Assembly (NCBI GenBank): GCA_032718475.1
Contig: JAUCBJ010006537.1
Location: 1 to 64,000 of the forward strand
Direction of reading: 5' to 3'
DNA length: 64,000 nt
DNA from: Nemertoderma westbladi
Lineage: Eukaryota; Xenacoelomorpha; Nemertodermatida; Nemertodermatidae
Each line of letters starts with the position of its first letter. Positions within the stretch are counted from its first letter, which is position 1. Positions 18,301 through 28,718 of the stretch are shown piece by piece. Under the pieces are notes generated by a model. It was not told the origin of the DNA. It did no database searches and saw only the letters and a program-made list of their open reading frames with translations. The position numbers and the translations under genes are program-made.

Positions 18301-20327
18301 AGAAACCCGTTTCTAGGAGAAGGGTAACACCAGTATGTTATACCGACGACGGTGAAAGCCAAACTTCTCAAGGAGAGGACAGCGGGAAAGACACTGACAG
18401 ATCTTATTATGTCAATAAATTGCCTAAAGATCAGGTAAGTAAATCCGAGTCTCGACCCAATGACAGAAGGGAACCGGTACAAAAAACCCCTCCTACGTCT
18501 CCTAAAAGAATTCAGGTGAGAAAGCCCGAGGAAAGAACAAGTGTGCACCACACAGCACATGTTAAACTAAGTAACATCAAGCCCAAATGTGTGCTGTGCG
18601 ATGGGCCCCACCGTTTAAATGCGTGTGATAAATTCATGAGGAAATCACTAAAGGATAGACGTGAAGTCATGTGGGATAAGCGGTTGTGTTATAATTGCCT
18701 CAGACGAGGACACCAACGGCGAACCTGTAACTCCGACGCAAGGTGTGCAAAGTGCGGCGCAAAACATCATATCTTGTTGCACACGGAATTTGAACGAAAC
18801 AGCCCGAGTCAGGTAAGTGAGTCCGAACTACATGTCCAATTCAGTGATGTGAACGACACTGATCAATCTGAGATGGAAGGATTCTATACGGACGAGTTCT
18901 CCGACCAAAACGAATCCTGTTACCTAATAAACACCACCGCAGTGTATCGAACACTCGTGTATGAGAAAGACACAGACAGCGACCTTACCTTAACTACTTC
19001 AGATCAACAACCATCTTGGAAAGCGCCAACTTCCAATGTAGGAATCCGAGAATTTCCTGTAGTCCAGTTACGGGTCCACGGACCTCAGAAGAGCTATATA
19101 GTGAACGCCCTCCTGGACTCCGGTAGCACAGGAACATTCATCGATAAAGAACTAGCCGAAGTCATCTTTGCTGGACAACCCAAGTTCCGAACCAAGCTAA
19201 ACATGTCAGGGATCATGCAGGTTTGGAATTCTACTGTAGCTGCCGACTATTATATAGGTGAGTTGTCCACCCCACAGGATAAACTAGGAGAATACAGTAT
19301 AAGGTCAGTGAAAATGGTGGCTATAAAGAACTTCGCTACTACTCAAGCAGAACTTTATAATTGGGACGAGGATGAGAGCATCCAACATCTTAACATACCT
19401 CGATTCCAGACTGATTATCCTGGAGTACAAATACTCATCGGCCAAAACGCGCATGAGGCGCTGGAGACATTAGAGAAACGACCTGCTCAACCGCAGCCAC
19501 TACAGACCTATGCGGTAAGAACTAGAGTAGGTTGGTACCTTACTGGACCTTCCCGTAGAACGCTCAGGGAAAGACTGCTTCAAGATCGCGTCCGCCAGGT
19601 GAGTAAATGGGAAGATGATACTAGTGAGGGAGACGACCCAACTGAGGGAACACCACACTCCTCAGATAATGACAATCTTAGCTCCAATGTAGATCAATGG
19701 AGATATTGCCCCAAGAAGTTTAATCCAACTGACATCGCTTCCAGAGGAGCAACTCCTCAAGAACTGACAGATACTACAGACCGGTTAGGTGAACCCGACT
19801 TCCTGAGTAAGGAGGATGAATGGCCTCCCCATCTTACTCCGACTGAGATTAGACCAGCCAAGGGAGCGGAGAAAGTCAAACCTAAAACCCGGACGGGTGG
19901 ATCGGAGTTATTTGAACCCGGGATAGATCTGTCGGTATTACATATTGCCAGGGACGACGCCGTGGATCTGGACCTCCCCACCGCGAGTGGATCCTTCATG
20001 AAGATCAGAGAGAGCGATTGGAGCTCTGGAACATCAGATGTCTCGCAGGGACTCTCACCTCTCCTGCAGAGAGCGACGGACCACTATAGCTCCTGGAATC
20101 GGCTTTGTGACGCCGTCATATACTTTGAGCGATGTTTCTATCGTCACTATTCCAGGACGAAGAGGAAACCTGGAATTGTATTCAGGATGCAGCGACTCAA
20201 TCACCCAGTCGGTCGTTTGTGTTTATCGGAAGGGAATGGAGGACTCTCCGGAAACTGTGGAAGGCAAGATTCTCTTCCCACGACCACCTCCCTAATCCTT
20301 CAAACATCTAGGGACTCCATAACGTAA
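15369..20327 (+). CDS. BEL-2 gag-protease polyprotein with fused RNase H remnant, 1652 aa
   Basis: This is one uninterrupted frame. Residues 1-790 form a long N-terminal extension with a Lys/Glu/Ala coiled-coil stretch (about 385-475) built from a 25-residue duplication. A DUF1759-type BEL/Pao gag core spans about 794-965 (VKFNGDEMKWLPF). Zinc knuckles lie at 1073-1140 (CVLCDGPHRLNAC, CYNCLRRGHQRRTC, CAKCGAKHH). A DUF1758-type aspartic protease follows at about 1235-1400 with ALLDSGSTGTF and VQILIGQNAHEAL. At about 1444 the protein jumps in frame to WRYCPKKFNPTDIASRG, the block that in BEL/Pao elements follows RNase H and precedes integrase. Reverse transcriptase, most of RNase H and integrase are missing, and the last ~60 residues are frameshifted noise. 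The start is the first ATG after the leader and has good context (AACATGT). Confidence 0.92.
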   Translation: MSDTKQNLSDSILDVTICDSDRGVEPSSRKFSSPPTVRKVIPPVVIKEPRLVQHRRSIIGTRAQVKRDQEAAEQQQPASQELTSQWPDSSSSEDTVELTPERGAEMTDAVYTDPLLILPAAVLTRLLIAVEEHQIDWARSQRSTRDSYAGYTSEELKSIVESQWNFPGPGLPFDLSEAAWEDIHRMGVAKETIDPAVWKRSAAGYAQGFFSSIERLKEQLFQQPQGPQEQGLLLYQVRERVLRIRLILSAFEEASKRRQDTSLQVAVKTWFQRVSLQVQGTAQWKAQLEERSTHGESTDATFSQVESEATAEKPHKRDAIDIYLSDYQRFLGDDELRRRLEGLSPNSEGTKLVLDAIDVEMRAANQAKFDEQLRITRVQEEQVKKKRIEDRKKAAVAAAEAERKVAEAERKAAAAEAAAEAKAAAAEAKAAEAERKAAAAEAAAEAKAAAAEAKAAEETNQLELENIQENQDCINKQLTASNMQMMNRSTPKRQGYTSSEEGDTTDTEGKGNRSRLSRRKRTFHRQKLPDLPPAVRRQLNNTNLGSTEPTDQIIKIERLPTIVDEPEIIRPVLEITPSVIDTPVLPETTSKFPLHSTKLPVPRRTAQGTVQVLDPERNIHNLSPVVPRPPATTLATPASAVEWVDERRRGMDILLGQMQETVQQFKGTVRESRLELQEVQQSIALERDKLVNTQKGIPPPSVTMCQPVRSEVSHAQGVEPTRIYTASEVETPIVNPIKGNYRPVDNDIPYRTDHNPRNLYTDNSILNNTMAQESFTCQMARTEARQAVKVGEIVKFNGDEMKWLPFNEYYKDNIQNSVLSNGEKLRYLIECLEGSPKLMALKFIGHPDGLRQVWDTLNIRYGNRNNIAGYLYAKLVAPRKFISSGIIEFSDEIQEICRQLDWLGKSHEYQNTMVIRAVASTLPKGGVGTRWDKKVLYMMEQQQRDPTKADLMSFLDGEVKLQLLRQSREKTLENKVSEKPVSRRRVTPVCYTDDGESQTSQGEDSGKDTDRSYYVNKLPKDQVSKSESRPNDRREPVQKTPPTSPKRIQVRKPEERTSVHHTAHVKLSNIKPKCVLCDGPHRLNACDKFMRKSLKDRREVMWDKRLCYNCLRRGHQRRTCNSDARCAKCGAKHHILLHTEFERNSPSQVSESELHVQFSDVNDTDQSEMEGFYTDEFSDQNESCYLINTTAVYRTLVYEKDTDSDLTLTTSDQQPSWKAPTSNVGIREFPVVQLRVHGPQKSYIVNALLDSGSTGTFIDKELAEVIFAGQPKFRTKLNMSGIMQVWNSTVAADYYIGELSTPQDKLGEYSIRSVKMVAIKNFATTQAELYNWDEDESIQHLNIPRFQTDYPGVQILIGQNAHEALETLEKRPAQPQPLQTYAVRTRVGWYLTGPSRRTLRERLLQDRVRQVSKWEDDTSEGDDPTEGTPHSSDNDNLSSNVDQWRYCPKKFNPTDIASRGATPQELTDTTDRLGEPDFLSKEDEWPPHLTPTEIRPAKGAEKVKPKTRTGGSELFEPGIDLSVLHIARDDAVDLDLPTASGSFMKIRESDWSSGTSDVSQGLSPLLQRATDHYSSWNRLCDAVIYFERCFYRHYSRTKRKPGIVFRMQRLNHPVGRLCLSEGNGGLSGNCGRQDSLPTTTSLILQTSRDSIT

Positions 20328-23300
20328 CAACATATGGAGTGGGTGTGTGACTCTATTATTTTATATTATTTTATTATTTTTACATTTCTGTATGTATTAC
20401 TATGTAATTTTATTATAATCGTTTTCTTTAATTTTATTCAGTAGAATGTTATTTTAGCGATTATTTAGTAGATTAGTGCAATATATATTCGTGTTTATTA
20501 CGTACGTAATTACTTATATTATATTTAGTGCGACGGCGAAGAAATAATTACTTTTTTCTCTTTCCTTACTGTCCGTATTATATTATAAATACGTAACTAC
20601 AGTAAGATGAAATGTCCGTACTTATTAAAGTACAATAAAGCCACTACTATATTTAAGTATTATTTGTAGGCAGAGTATTAGGAATGCAAAGTTCAGATCC
20701 TCGTGTCTCGGCTAAACCAAGCTCTGGGTAGACCTTGGAAACGACTTGCCTCTTCACACTGACATTGCTTTGTGCGATATTGCTCTCATACCGTATATTA
20801 AATAATACATATAGTAGCGTGATGTCCCTTTAACAGTAGCGTATAACGCAAAATAAATCTGTTAAACCCTTTGACCATCTGTAATTCTAGTCGATTAAGA
20901 TATCGCGGCACCCACCGATATACTTGAAAGACAAATTCTAGAATCAGTGGTTAACGTCCCCAGACAAGTTCTGGAATAAATCGGTGCCCATCTCAAATAT
21001 TAATTATTTAATATTTGCAAATCTAATAAATCAAAATTTGTAAAATTCAGATCCTTCAACAATTCTAGTCAATTAAGATATCGTAGCATTTACCGATATT
21101 CTTAAAAAAGACAATTGTCATAGAATTAAGGATCTTGTGTCCCTAGACATGTTCTAGAATCAAAATATGTCCATTTAATTATCAAATAATAAAATTTCAG
21201 GGAATAAATTTAAATTCATGCCTTTTAATGAATTTAATAAATTGCCATTTTTACGCAATTTATAAAGTTCCCAAAATTCCATTAATTAATAGGTCAAGGG
21301 AGCGGAGATTTATCTTATCATGCGTATGAGTGTGTGAAAGTCTCCCAAACATAGTCAATAGCCGATAAAATTCATAAAGTCATGTATAAAACAGAACATT
21401 GACTATTAAAGAATACTATTAAATAACATCCCAGATCTGTATGCATTGGAACTACCCTAATTCTACCGCTAGCTTTGCATAATGTCACCATAGCAACAAC
21501 CACGCTAGAATTAGAATTGAGTTAAAAGAACAATAGAAAGCTTGTCCCATTGAATAGCATAGGGAATAAATAGCGCACTACTAGTATCCAAGGATACATA
21601 ATAATACAGTGGCATTCTGGAAGGCATTGACTAACGGACAAATGGCCCGAATGTGCGTAGTTGTGACCAGTTGTGTGGTATTTGTGAGTTTATAGGTGAA
21701 TGTTACTGCTAAAGTGTGTTTACAGTAGCTAGTCGCAATCGTAAAAGTAACCTAACTCTCCAAGGAAAACCTGAAGTACATCTAAGCCTTTGGGACGGAT
21801 AGTTGAGTGACTTGTGCCGGTTGTCGTTGTCGTTGTGCGGCTACGTCGTTGGCGAAAGTATAGCGGCGACGACACATCGGCGCTGAGGATCTCGTACTGT
21901 CCGGGGGTTGATTGGGGTAGGCAGCGACGCCCGCTCGCCTAAATATAAACTCATTATAATATGGATAAACTCATATATAGCAGATATGACGGAGTTGATA
22001 GAAGATGGTCTTGGTATCGGGGAGCGATATACTCTACTTTTACAAGCGTTTGTTGATAGCTTAATACGCGGCGACGTTAGTCCAACTGCTGCGGAGGACG
22101 ATGGTCGTTATATCGAACCGCCAATGTCCCAAGAGCAGCTCGCGCGAGTTGGACTATAGAAAATTCGCTGCTCGATATACGCAGCTTAATGGTACGTATA
22201 TGGGCTTCTTAACTACTGATCATCCTATCGATTTACACAATACGGACTATGTCGACTATATATCCTGCCCAGCGGAGTCGGAACCATAAACTGAAATTCG
22301 AATGCGAAAATTCTATTCGAAATCGGCTCGAAAGAAAAGACATTAAAGAAACAAATAAACGCGGTAACTCCAACATATATTTGGAATTCTTGATAGAAGC
22401 ATTGTAACAACAAATAAATATCATCCGCGTTTCCCCTACCAGACGTGCGTCTTTGGTATTATTACGGTAAATGCCCTAGACCCAGCCAATAAACGGAAAG
22501 ACATAAACATCCACGGAAACGTTGTGTTAAACACAGTTGTGTTCGTTATATTTACTGGAGTTTCGAGCGAAACTTGTTTGACGTATCACCTATGCTCACT
22601 CGGCTCTAACGATCCTAGAGTAAACCTACGATCAGAGTCCCGGAATACTCGGTCAAACCTCCTCATTCCTTAGTTGGACCTCAGACCTGCGATCCTGGTG
22701 GTGTCGCGGATCCTCGCGGACGGTATTCACTGTTCAAGATCTAGTGCTACCCTAACAATTAATCGGTAACACTCCGACAGTGATTTCTAGCTAGCCGCCC
22801 ATCTTACCTAGCCGGATTATGACGCAGACACCTAATATCACTATCCAACCGTATGGTCGTCCCGTTTAACGCGATACAACCCTTCATCAAGGTGAAGGAG
22901 AGCGTTGTACGAAACGAGTTAAACGCTATTCTATAAAGATCAAAAAAGAAACCTGCGTTTGTTCAGATAAACGTAAGTTATAACAGTAAGTCCAATCGAT
23001 AAACGAATTGGCCTTATCTCAGTTCGATTGGGAAACCTCGAATCTCAAAGAAGATATCAAGCTTAGAAAACCCTATTCTCTGCGAGAGTTTTGGACGAAC
23101 GTATCCCATGACAAGCGGAGGAAAATCAGCTTGAGGAGAAGCATATCGAAATGGACGAGACACCGACCGTAAACCCAAACCTTTTAATGCAATCATATTG
23201 CACCCTTCACCCAGGAGTTATGGCCCTCCTAGTAAAGTGGCTCCCCCCAAAGAGAAAAGGACTCTTGCTAGCCTCAAAAAACTGCGTAAACGCCGTCTGC

Positions 23301-23392
23301 GTAAGAAAGGCTAACTGTTTAGAGTATCTTTATATTTTAGAAACTGTGATTTGTTATATTTTATAGACTTAAATCCCATTTTCTGGGAGCGG
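20328..23392 (+). other. BEL-2 3' noncoding region
   Basis: It is AT-rich. Two imperfect ~170-bp tandem units lie at about 20875-21200 (sharing TTCTAGTC..TTAAGATATCG). Short open stretches at 21908-22289 and 23151-23366 have no recognisable domain and I do not call them genes. It ends in the purine tract 23385-23392. Confidence 0.65.
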
Positions 23393-24631
23393 TGTAAAAG
23401 CTTTTGCGTAATTAGCCGGTTATTTTCCCTTAAAGTACTCTGTAGTTGGTTTGCCAGGCATAAAAAGGCCGTGTCCTTGCTGTACTGGTGTTTTAGAGGA
23501 CATAAAAGTCATTTCTTATGTATTTGTACTGTATTTGTACTTTAGAGGACATAATCCACAATCTCGTGACGCAATAGCTGGATACTTTGAAAACAGTGTC
23601 GCTACCATGACGACGGCTAGCAGCTGATATTGCCACGTCGACGTTTCTTTGTTTCTTTGTTCTCTCGTTGTTCAGGTTGACCAATCAGAGCGTTTGTTGT
23701 CTCTGTGTTGGAGGTATATACAGAAACTCAGTAGTTCAGCGTTATGTTTTTGCCCAGAGCCTAAGAACCGGCTTTTGGCACCTCCGTGTTTTCAGTTTTT
23801 AGTCTTACACTAGTAGGCTTAATTATAAGGGCATATATCCTTTAACTGACATACCGATCAAACTCATGGAATCACTGCAGTAATCACTGCTGCATAATAC
23901 CTGCTGACACACGGCTTTTAATAACTGCTGAAACTGCTAAAATTTACCTGCTCAATCGATACTGTATACTGCTATTTGTTGTTGGTTATTCATTATATTG
24001 GTTGATGAATTATTATATTGGAATAACGAGAAATAACCCCGAAACCCAATATTCTTGATATACCGAAGGTAAGAGAGAAAGGTTACCAATAACGATTGTG
24101 ACTTATGTTAAAGTGGTTTGAATTGAATCTAATGTTATTTGATAGACCCTACATGAGTCAGTCTGTGTTCCTTTTATATGTGACTAAAATCAGTGAAGAT
24201 TGGCAGATTAGTGTGCAGTATTGTGCAGCATTGTGTATGAGTGAGTCTGTTAAAGAAGCAATTCCTAAAGAATGCGCCATATATGTGAATTATAATTAAG
24301 CCATATCGTTGTGAGTAGTTTAAGTCATAACTCTGTTTATATAGATAAAGCGCCACGTCCTAAAGGAACTGTTAATATTCCCGAAGGTGAATAATATTGT
24401 CAGAGATTATATAATACTGTCAGTCGAATAATACATTAGGCTTACATAGCAATAAAATTAAACCGTCGAACCCAATCTCCCGGGAATATCCAGCGGGTGA
24501 ATGGTCGCGCACAGATTGGTTTCGACTAGTGTAGTGAATCAAATACTTGTCATAGGCTAAAAAGCGATTTAATATCTAGAAGACATCTTAATTTGGCGGG
24601 TTGAACTGCCAAAGGTCTGAAAGCGCGAACA
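23393..24631 (+). repeat. BEL-2 3' LTR, full length 1239 bp
   Basis: It runs TGTAAAAG...GCGCGAACA. The first 846 bp match the 5' LTR; the rest matches the solo LTR at 33808-34872 in patches such as AAGAATGCGCCAT and AAGCGCCACGTC. The TCCTC duplication follows. Confidence 0.92.
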
Positions 24632-24636
24632 TCCTC

Positions 24637-26130
24637 AGATCTCAGAACATATCTTATTGCCTTGGGCAAATATGGCTAAAAACTCTCTCCAGATGTGGAA
24701 CGGTTTCAGCAGTCATCAACTTGTGTTCGGCAAAAATCCTAAATTACCATGTACTATGACTTCAAATCCCCCAGCACTGGAAGGTTCAACCACAAGTAAA
24801 GCATTTGCTAACCATTTGAACGCCCTTCATGCAACTAGAGAAGCTTTTGTACAATCTGAAGCTGATGAGCGTATTCGTAGAGCTTTGAGACATAAAGTAC
24901 GAGCATCAGAACAGACTTTTCAGAATGGCGATCTTGTTTATTAGAAACATGATAGTAAAAATAGATGGCTGGGCCCTGCCAAAGTGGTTTTTCAGGATGG
25001 CAAGGTGGTGTTCGTGCGTCACGGAGGTGTATTCATTCGTCTTTCTCCTAATCGTCTCATTGCTATCAATTCACTTGAACAAATTCCCGCAGTTCAAGTT
25101 CCTGATGAGTTCAAGCCAGAGGCAGTTTCCAAACTTGTGGATAACAATTGTGGCACAATAAGAAATACAGCAGCTCTGACACCAGTATTAAAGCATACTG
25201 TACCAACCAGTTCAACTGGAATCAACAATTGCGGTCTTCAGGAAATGATCTCGACAATTGTGCCATCTAACAAAGACACAAATGTAGACAATAACTCAAA
25301 CAATCTAAAGTCCAAACAAAAATCCACAAATAACGTGAACTCCTTGCCACATTCAGCACAATGTATTAAATTTCTTGATCATGACACACAGCAATGGCTT
25401 ACAACGACTGTTATGGGTCGTGCTGGTAAAGCATCAGGAAAGTATAGGGATTGGTTTAACGTGGAGGAGTCTAATGGAGTTCAGAGGTGCATCGACTTTG
25501 GCTCTAACCCTTGGATCCAAGGTGATGCGACTAATGAAGTAAATTTAGTTCTCATTCCCAGAAAAGAGCAGTCTTCTCCTGAGTGCCAACAAGCAAAATT
25601 AGTGGAGCTACAAAAATTGAGAGATTTTGAAGTCTATCAAGAGCTACCTTTCAACGGACAACCATGCATATCGACGCGCTGGGTTCTATGGCATAAGGGA
25701 ACAGAGATTCGTGCTCGTCTAGTTGCCAGAGGATTTGAAGAGCAAATTGAGGTAGCTACAGACTCTCCTACAGTTGCAAAATGTACACTTCACACATTTT
25801 TGGCTATCGTTTCCAGTAAAAAATGGGTTCTAAAAACAACTGACATAAAATCTGCCTTTCTCCAAGGTGAATCCCTAGTACGTGATGTCTTCCTCAATCC
25901 ACCCCAGGAGGCTGATGCGCCGTTGGGATATATTTGGCGATTAAATAAGTGCTTGTATGGTTTGAATGACGCAGCTCGTCAGTTCTACAATAGTGTGGTA
26001 GAAGAGATGTTGACCCTCGGTTGCAGCCAATCTCCATTAGACCCTGCTCTATTTTATTTTAGAGAGGATGGCAATCTTTGCGGTATTCTAGTCTCACACA
26101 TTGACGATTTCCTCAGGAAATCAAAACTTC
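24637..26130 (+). pseudogene. Copia integrase C-terminal part and reverse transcriptase
   Basis: The integrase continues after BEL-2 with WANMAKNSLQMWNGFSSHQL and ends with a GPAKV-type C-terminal domain; a TAG at 24942-24944 interrupts it, the same frame continuing to about 25060. A Ser/Asn-rich linker (about 25130-25360) leads to reverse transcriptase: RWVLWHKGTEIRARLVARGF, TDIKSAFLQGE and SHIDDFL, the last two holding catalytic Asp residues. After DDFL the frame breaks at an internal deletion near 26117-26130. Confidence 0.88.
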
Positions 26131-26384
26131 GAGTTAAAAATACCCATCCGCGCGTATGTCGACAACAAGAGTGTCGTTGAAGCCATTCACTCAACGAAAT
26201 TGGTTGATGACAAGTGACTACGAATCGATATTGGGGCTATAAAACAATCCCTAGAGAAGGGTGAAGTTGAATATGTGCGTTGGTGCCCAGGTTCCATGCA
26301 AATAGCAGATTGTTTGACTAAAAAAGGAGCATCCGGTTTTCATCTCCTGGAGAGTATACAACATGGTCGAATTGACTTTCTACG
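26131..26384 (+). pseudogene. Copia RNase H C-terminal remnant
   Basis: In the next frame, IRAYVDNKSVVEAIHSTK and VRWCPGSMQIADCLTKKGA are the closing blocks of Copia RNase H. A TGA lies at 26214-26216. Sequence from the reverse transcriptase palm to the RNase H front is missing. Confidence 0.82.
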
Positions 26385-26567
26385 ATAATGTAACGATTCG
26401 TCAGTAGACTATGTTATAAACCATTGGAGTATAGCTCACATGTGATTGATATTTAGAACAACAACAAAAAAAAACATAATTTATACTAATCTATGATTGA
26501 ATCTCTAGGATGCATATCTACATATATTTAGGATAAAGAAGGACTAAAAAAAAAGTATTTGTATTAA

Positions 26568-26725
26568 TGTAAGTATCTATCATATGTGTAAAATGTATAA
26601 TTGTAGTAACATGTGCAACGAACAAGTTCTAGAATAGTTAGTTTTAATATATTCTGGATTGTATTGCGTGAAAGTGTGTAATAAATAAGCGTTGTGGTAT
26701 AATATAGCAGTATTTAGTATTAACA
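26568..26725 (+). repeat. Copia 3' LTR
   Basis: It is 158 bp, TGTAAGTA...TATTAACA, and GCAAG follows at 26726-26730. Between the RNase H stop and this LTR (26385-26567) is AT-rich noncoding sequence with A runs. Confidence 0.88.
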
Positions 26726-26730
26726 GCAAG

Positions 26731-27850
26731 ATGGCCATGACCACCATTTCCAGCAAGGACGAGGTAATGAAGATGAGAATGGGATGATGTCAGATAGTGG
26801 CAATTACACTGGAATGTAATTACGGGGCTACGATCGAGCCCATCCAGATAACAACATCGATTAATATCAACACCAGGTGGCTGACAAGCCGACATCAAAA
26901 CCGAACAGTATCGGTACTTGGATGACATCGATTATTCAACACCGAAATTGGACGTCCCGAAAGTGTCTCTCATTGTCGGCAGGGACTGTCCGACAGCCCA
27001 TGAGAGGCTACGGACCATCTTCGGCGATAACAAGGAGCGAGACCCGGTGGCTATCCTGATGCCATTCGGATGGACACTCAGCGGTTCAATAAAAACCAAA
27101 ATCTCATTCAACACACCCGAAACATCTGGATACATGCTGTCTGGTACCAGTGGGGAAGTAGAGCTGGAGTCGAAGACGGGCGATGGGGAGATCCCATATG
27201 AGAAGCGGCCCAGGGAAGGATATCAGGAGTTGGGACGAGAAGCAACAGCAAGGGAGTGGGCGGAGGAGAATGGGTTCAACCCAGAGGACCTAGAGGCAAT
27301 GGGATGGAACACAGAATATCCTGGCGAGTATCAGTATAAGGATGGGGAAGAGCGGATGGCGAGATATCTGGAGAGATGTCCGGAAGAGACGCCAGTCTGG
27401 TACAAGGATGGAGAAGATTGGATGGCGAGATATCCAGAGAGATATACGTAAGAGATGCCGATCCAAATAAGGAATATACAGATACCCCTGGTATCAAATA
27501 AGAAGGTTAATCCAAAGGGAGAGGAGCTGATGATAAAGGGTGATGGAGTCGGGAAAGTTAGAGATGTGTTGTACATGGGGCTGGCAGAGTGCGAGGGGGC
27601 ATTAAATGTTAAACCATTTTGCGTACCAAATGATGACCAAGGGGCATCGGGGGCTTTAACGCCGGCACACGAATTGAGGGGGAGGCCAGCAGAGGTGGAA
27701 TATACCAATTACGATGAGATGAAGGGTGGCATTCTGCCACCAGGGGACGTTGAGGAGTTCTGTGGGGTGACGGAAAGATCCGATCTTGGGGTGGAGGAGA
27801 AAGGAAGGTCAGATCCGAGGGAGTTAGAATTGACAAGGAGAGTGGGATGA
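26731..27850 (+). pseudogene. BEL-1 copy A protease C-terminal part and tail
   Basis: It resumes the protease at MAMTTISSKDEV, matching copy B 9822 onward. EQYRYLDDIDYS (26914) reads without the stop seen in copy B. KVSLIVGRDCPTAHE and FGWTLSGS follow, then the acidic tail with repeated Arg-Tyr-Pro/Leu-Glu units (27350-27450) and a final basic segment. Several stops occur, for example TAA at 27449. As in copy B, no polymerase follows. Confidence 0.85.
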
Positions 27851-28004
27851 AGAATAAGAGGACCTACAGGGGTGCAGTGGGATCGTTGCCTGCTGGAAAA
27901 ATCACCCTTAGGTTGATGAGTCATCCAATAAATTGGACTGCGGGGGTGGGAATGAGGGCAATACACCCTTCCCACAAAAATAAAATAAAAATAATAAAAT
28001 AAAA

Positions 28005-28136
28005 ACAATACTTATGCAAGGTCAATAGGACCAATACTTACGCCGAGTCAATGGGACCAATACTTACGCCGGGTCAATGGGACCAATACTTACGCCGGGT
28101 CAATGGTACCAATACTAAAGCCGGGTCAATGGGACC
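28005..28136 (+). repeat. 26-bp tandem array in copy A 3' region
   Basis: There are about five units of TCAATGGGACCAATACTTACGCCGGG-type sequence (26 bp; GGACCAATACTTACGCC conserved). It occupies the position of the unrelated array at 10958-11622 in copy B. Confidence 0.85.
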
Positions 28137-28670
28137 ATGTATAGTCTAGCTAGAGTTGTGATTAAGGGTTAACGGACAAATTATTATGGACTAATTGACT
28201 AAAACATGAGGACGAGACAAAGGCATACATACCATACATAGAGCGCGCGTATGCAGGGTTGTGTGAGACCCAACAGGAGTGCAGAGAGTGGGAATGAAAC
28301 AGGGTTGAGTATGAGAGGAGCATCGGGATGAGGTGCTAGATTTTGGGGGAAAGGTAACAGGTGCGTGATCCAATTGTGGGGGGGGGGGGGGCAGAGTGGA
28401 GGATGAGTCCTATGGAACTAGTGAGGTGAGGAGGAGGTGAGGAGGTTGGACAATGGTGTCCGGGGAAGAAAATTGAGTGAGGAGAAAGGGCGATTGTCTA
28501 AACAGAGATGCCAGATGCCTTGGTACAGCTTACCTCGCAGATGTACCAAGGATGGGTAGTGAGAACAGACACAGAGGGGCCAGTCTGGAAAGCTGGCCCC
28601 AAGAAAAGAATTCCACCCCACATCCAATGTTAGATTGGATTCCAACGGAATTGGAGCGCACTTGAGGTTG

Positions 28671-28718
28671 ATGCTATCTTCTCACCGGGAAGATAGCATA
28701 GGGGGGGGGGGGGGGGGG
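28671..28718 (+). promoter_or_regulatory. Hairpin plus expanded polypurine tract of BEL-1 copy A
   Basis: The 11-bp stem of copy B is kept unchanged (28671-28699, loop TCACCGG). The purine tract is an 18-nt G run (28701-28718) directly before the LTR. Confidence 0.8.

Larger units (their letters stand above)
13260..24631 (+). mobile_element. BEL-2: BEL/Pao element without polymerase, in Copia integrase
   Basis: It is flanked by TCCTC at 13255-13259 and 24632-24636. It starts TGTAAAAG and its 3' LTR ends GCGCGAACA; a solo LTR elsewhere (33808-34872) has the same ends and its own duplication, confirming the termini. The interior holds a 1.26-kb leader with tandem repeats, a 1652-aa gag-protease frame (15369-20327), 3 kb of noncoding sequence and a purine tract GGGAGCGG (23385-23392) before the 3' LTR. 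It shares no nucleotide similarity with BEL-1. Confidence 0.93.
4431..26725 (+). mobile_element. Copia-type LTR retrotransposon, middle layer of the nest
   Basis: It is flanked by the duplication GCAAG (4426-4430 and 26726-26730), which restores the BEL-1A protease frame when removed. LTRs lie at 4431-4594 and 26568-26725; the 5' LTR ends form an inverted repeat (TGTTAATA...TATTAACA). The order gag - integrase - reverse transcriptase - RNase H is Copia order. Two BEL elements are inserted in it. The element's own sequence is about 3.2 kb, short for Copia, because two internal stretches are missing: late gag through protease to the start of integrase (around 12906), and the end of reverse transcriptase to RNase H (around 26120). 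Gag resembles that of GalEa-like marine animal Copia elements, but this is only an impression. Confidence 0.92.

Noticed and set aside
21908-23366. Possible third gene (envelope-like) in the BEL-2 3' region
   Set aside because: The open stretches are 62-84 codons, in different frames, without signal peptide, membrane segment or recognisable motif.
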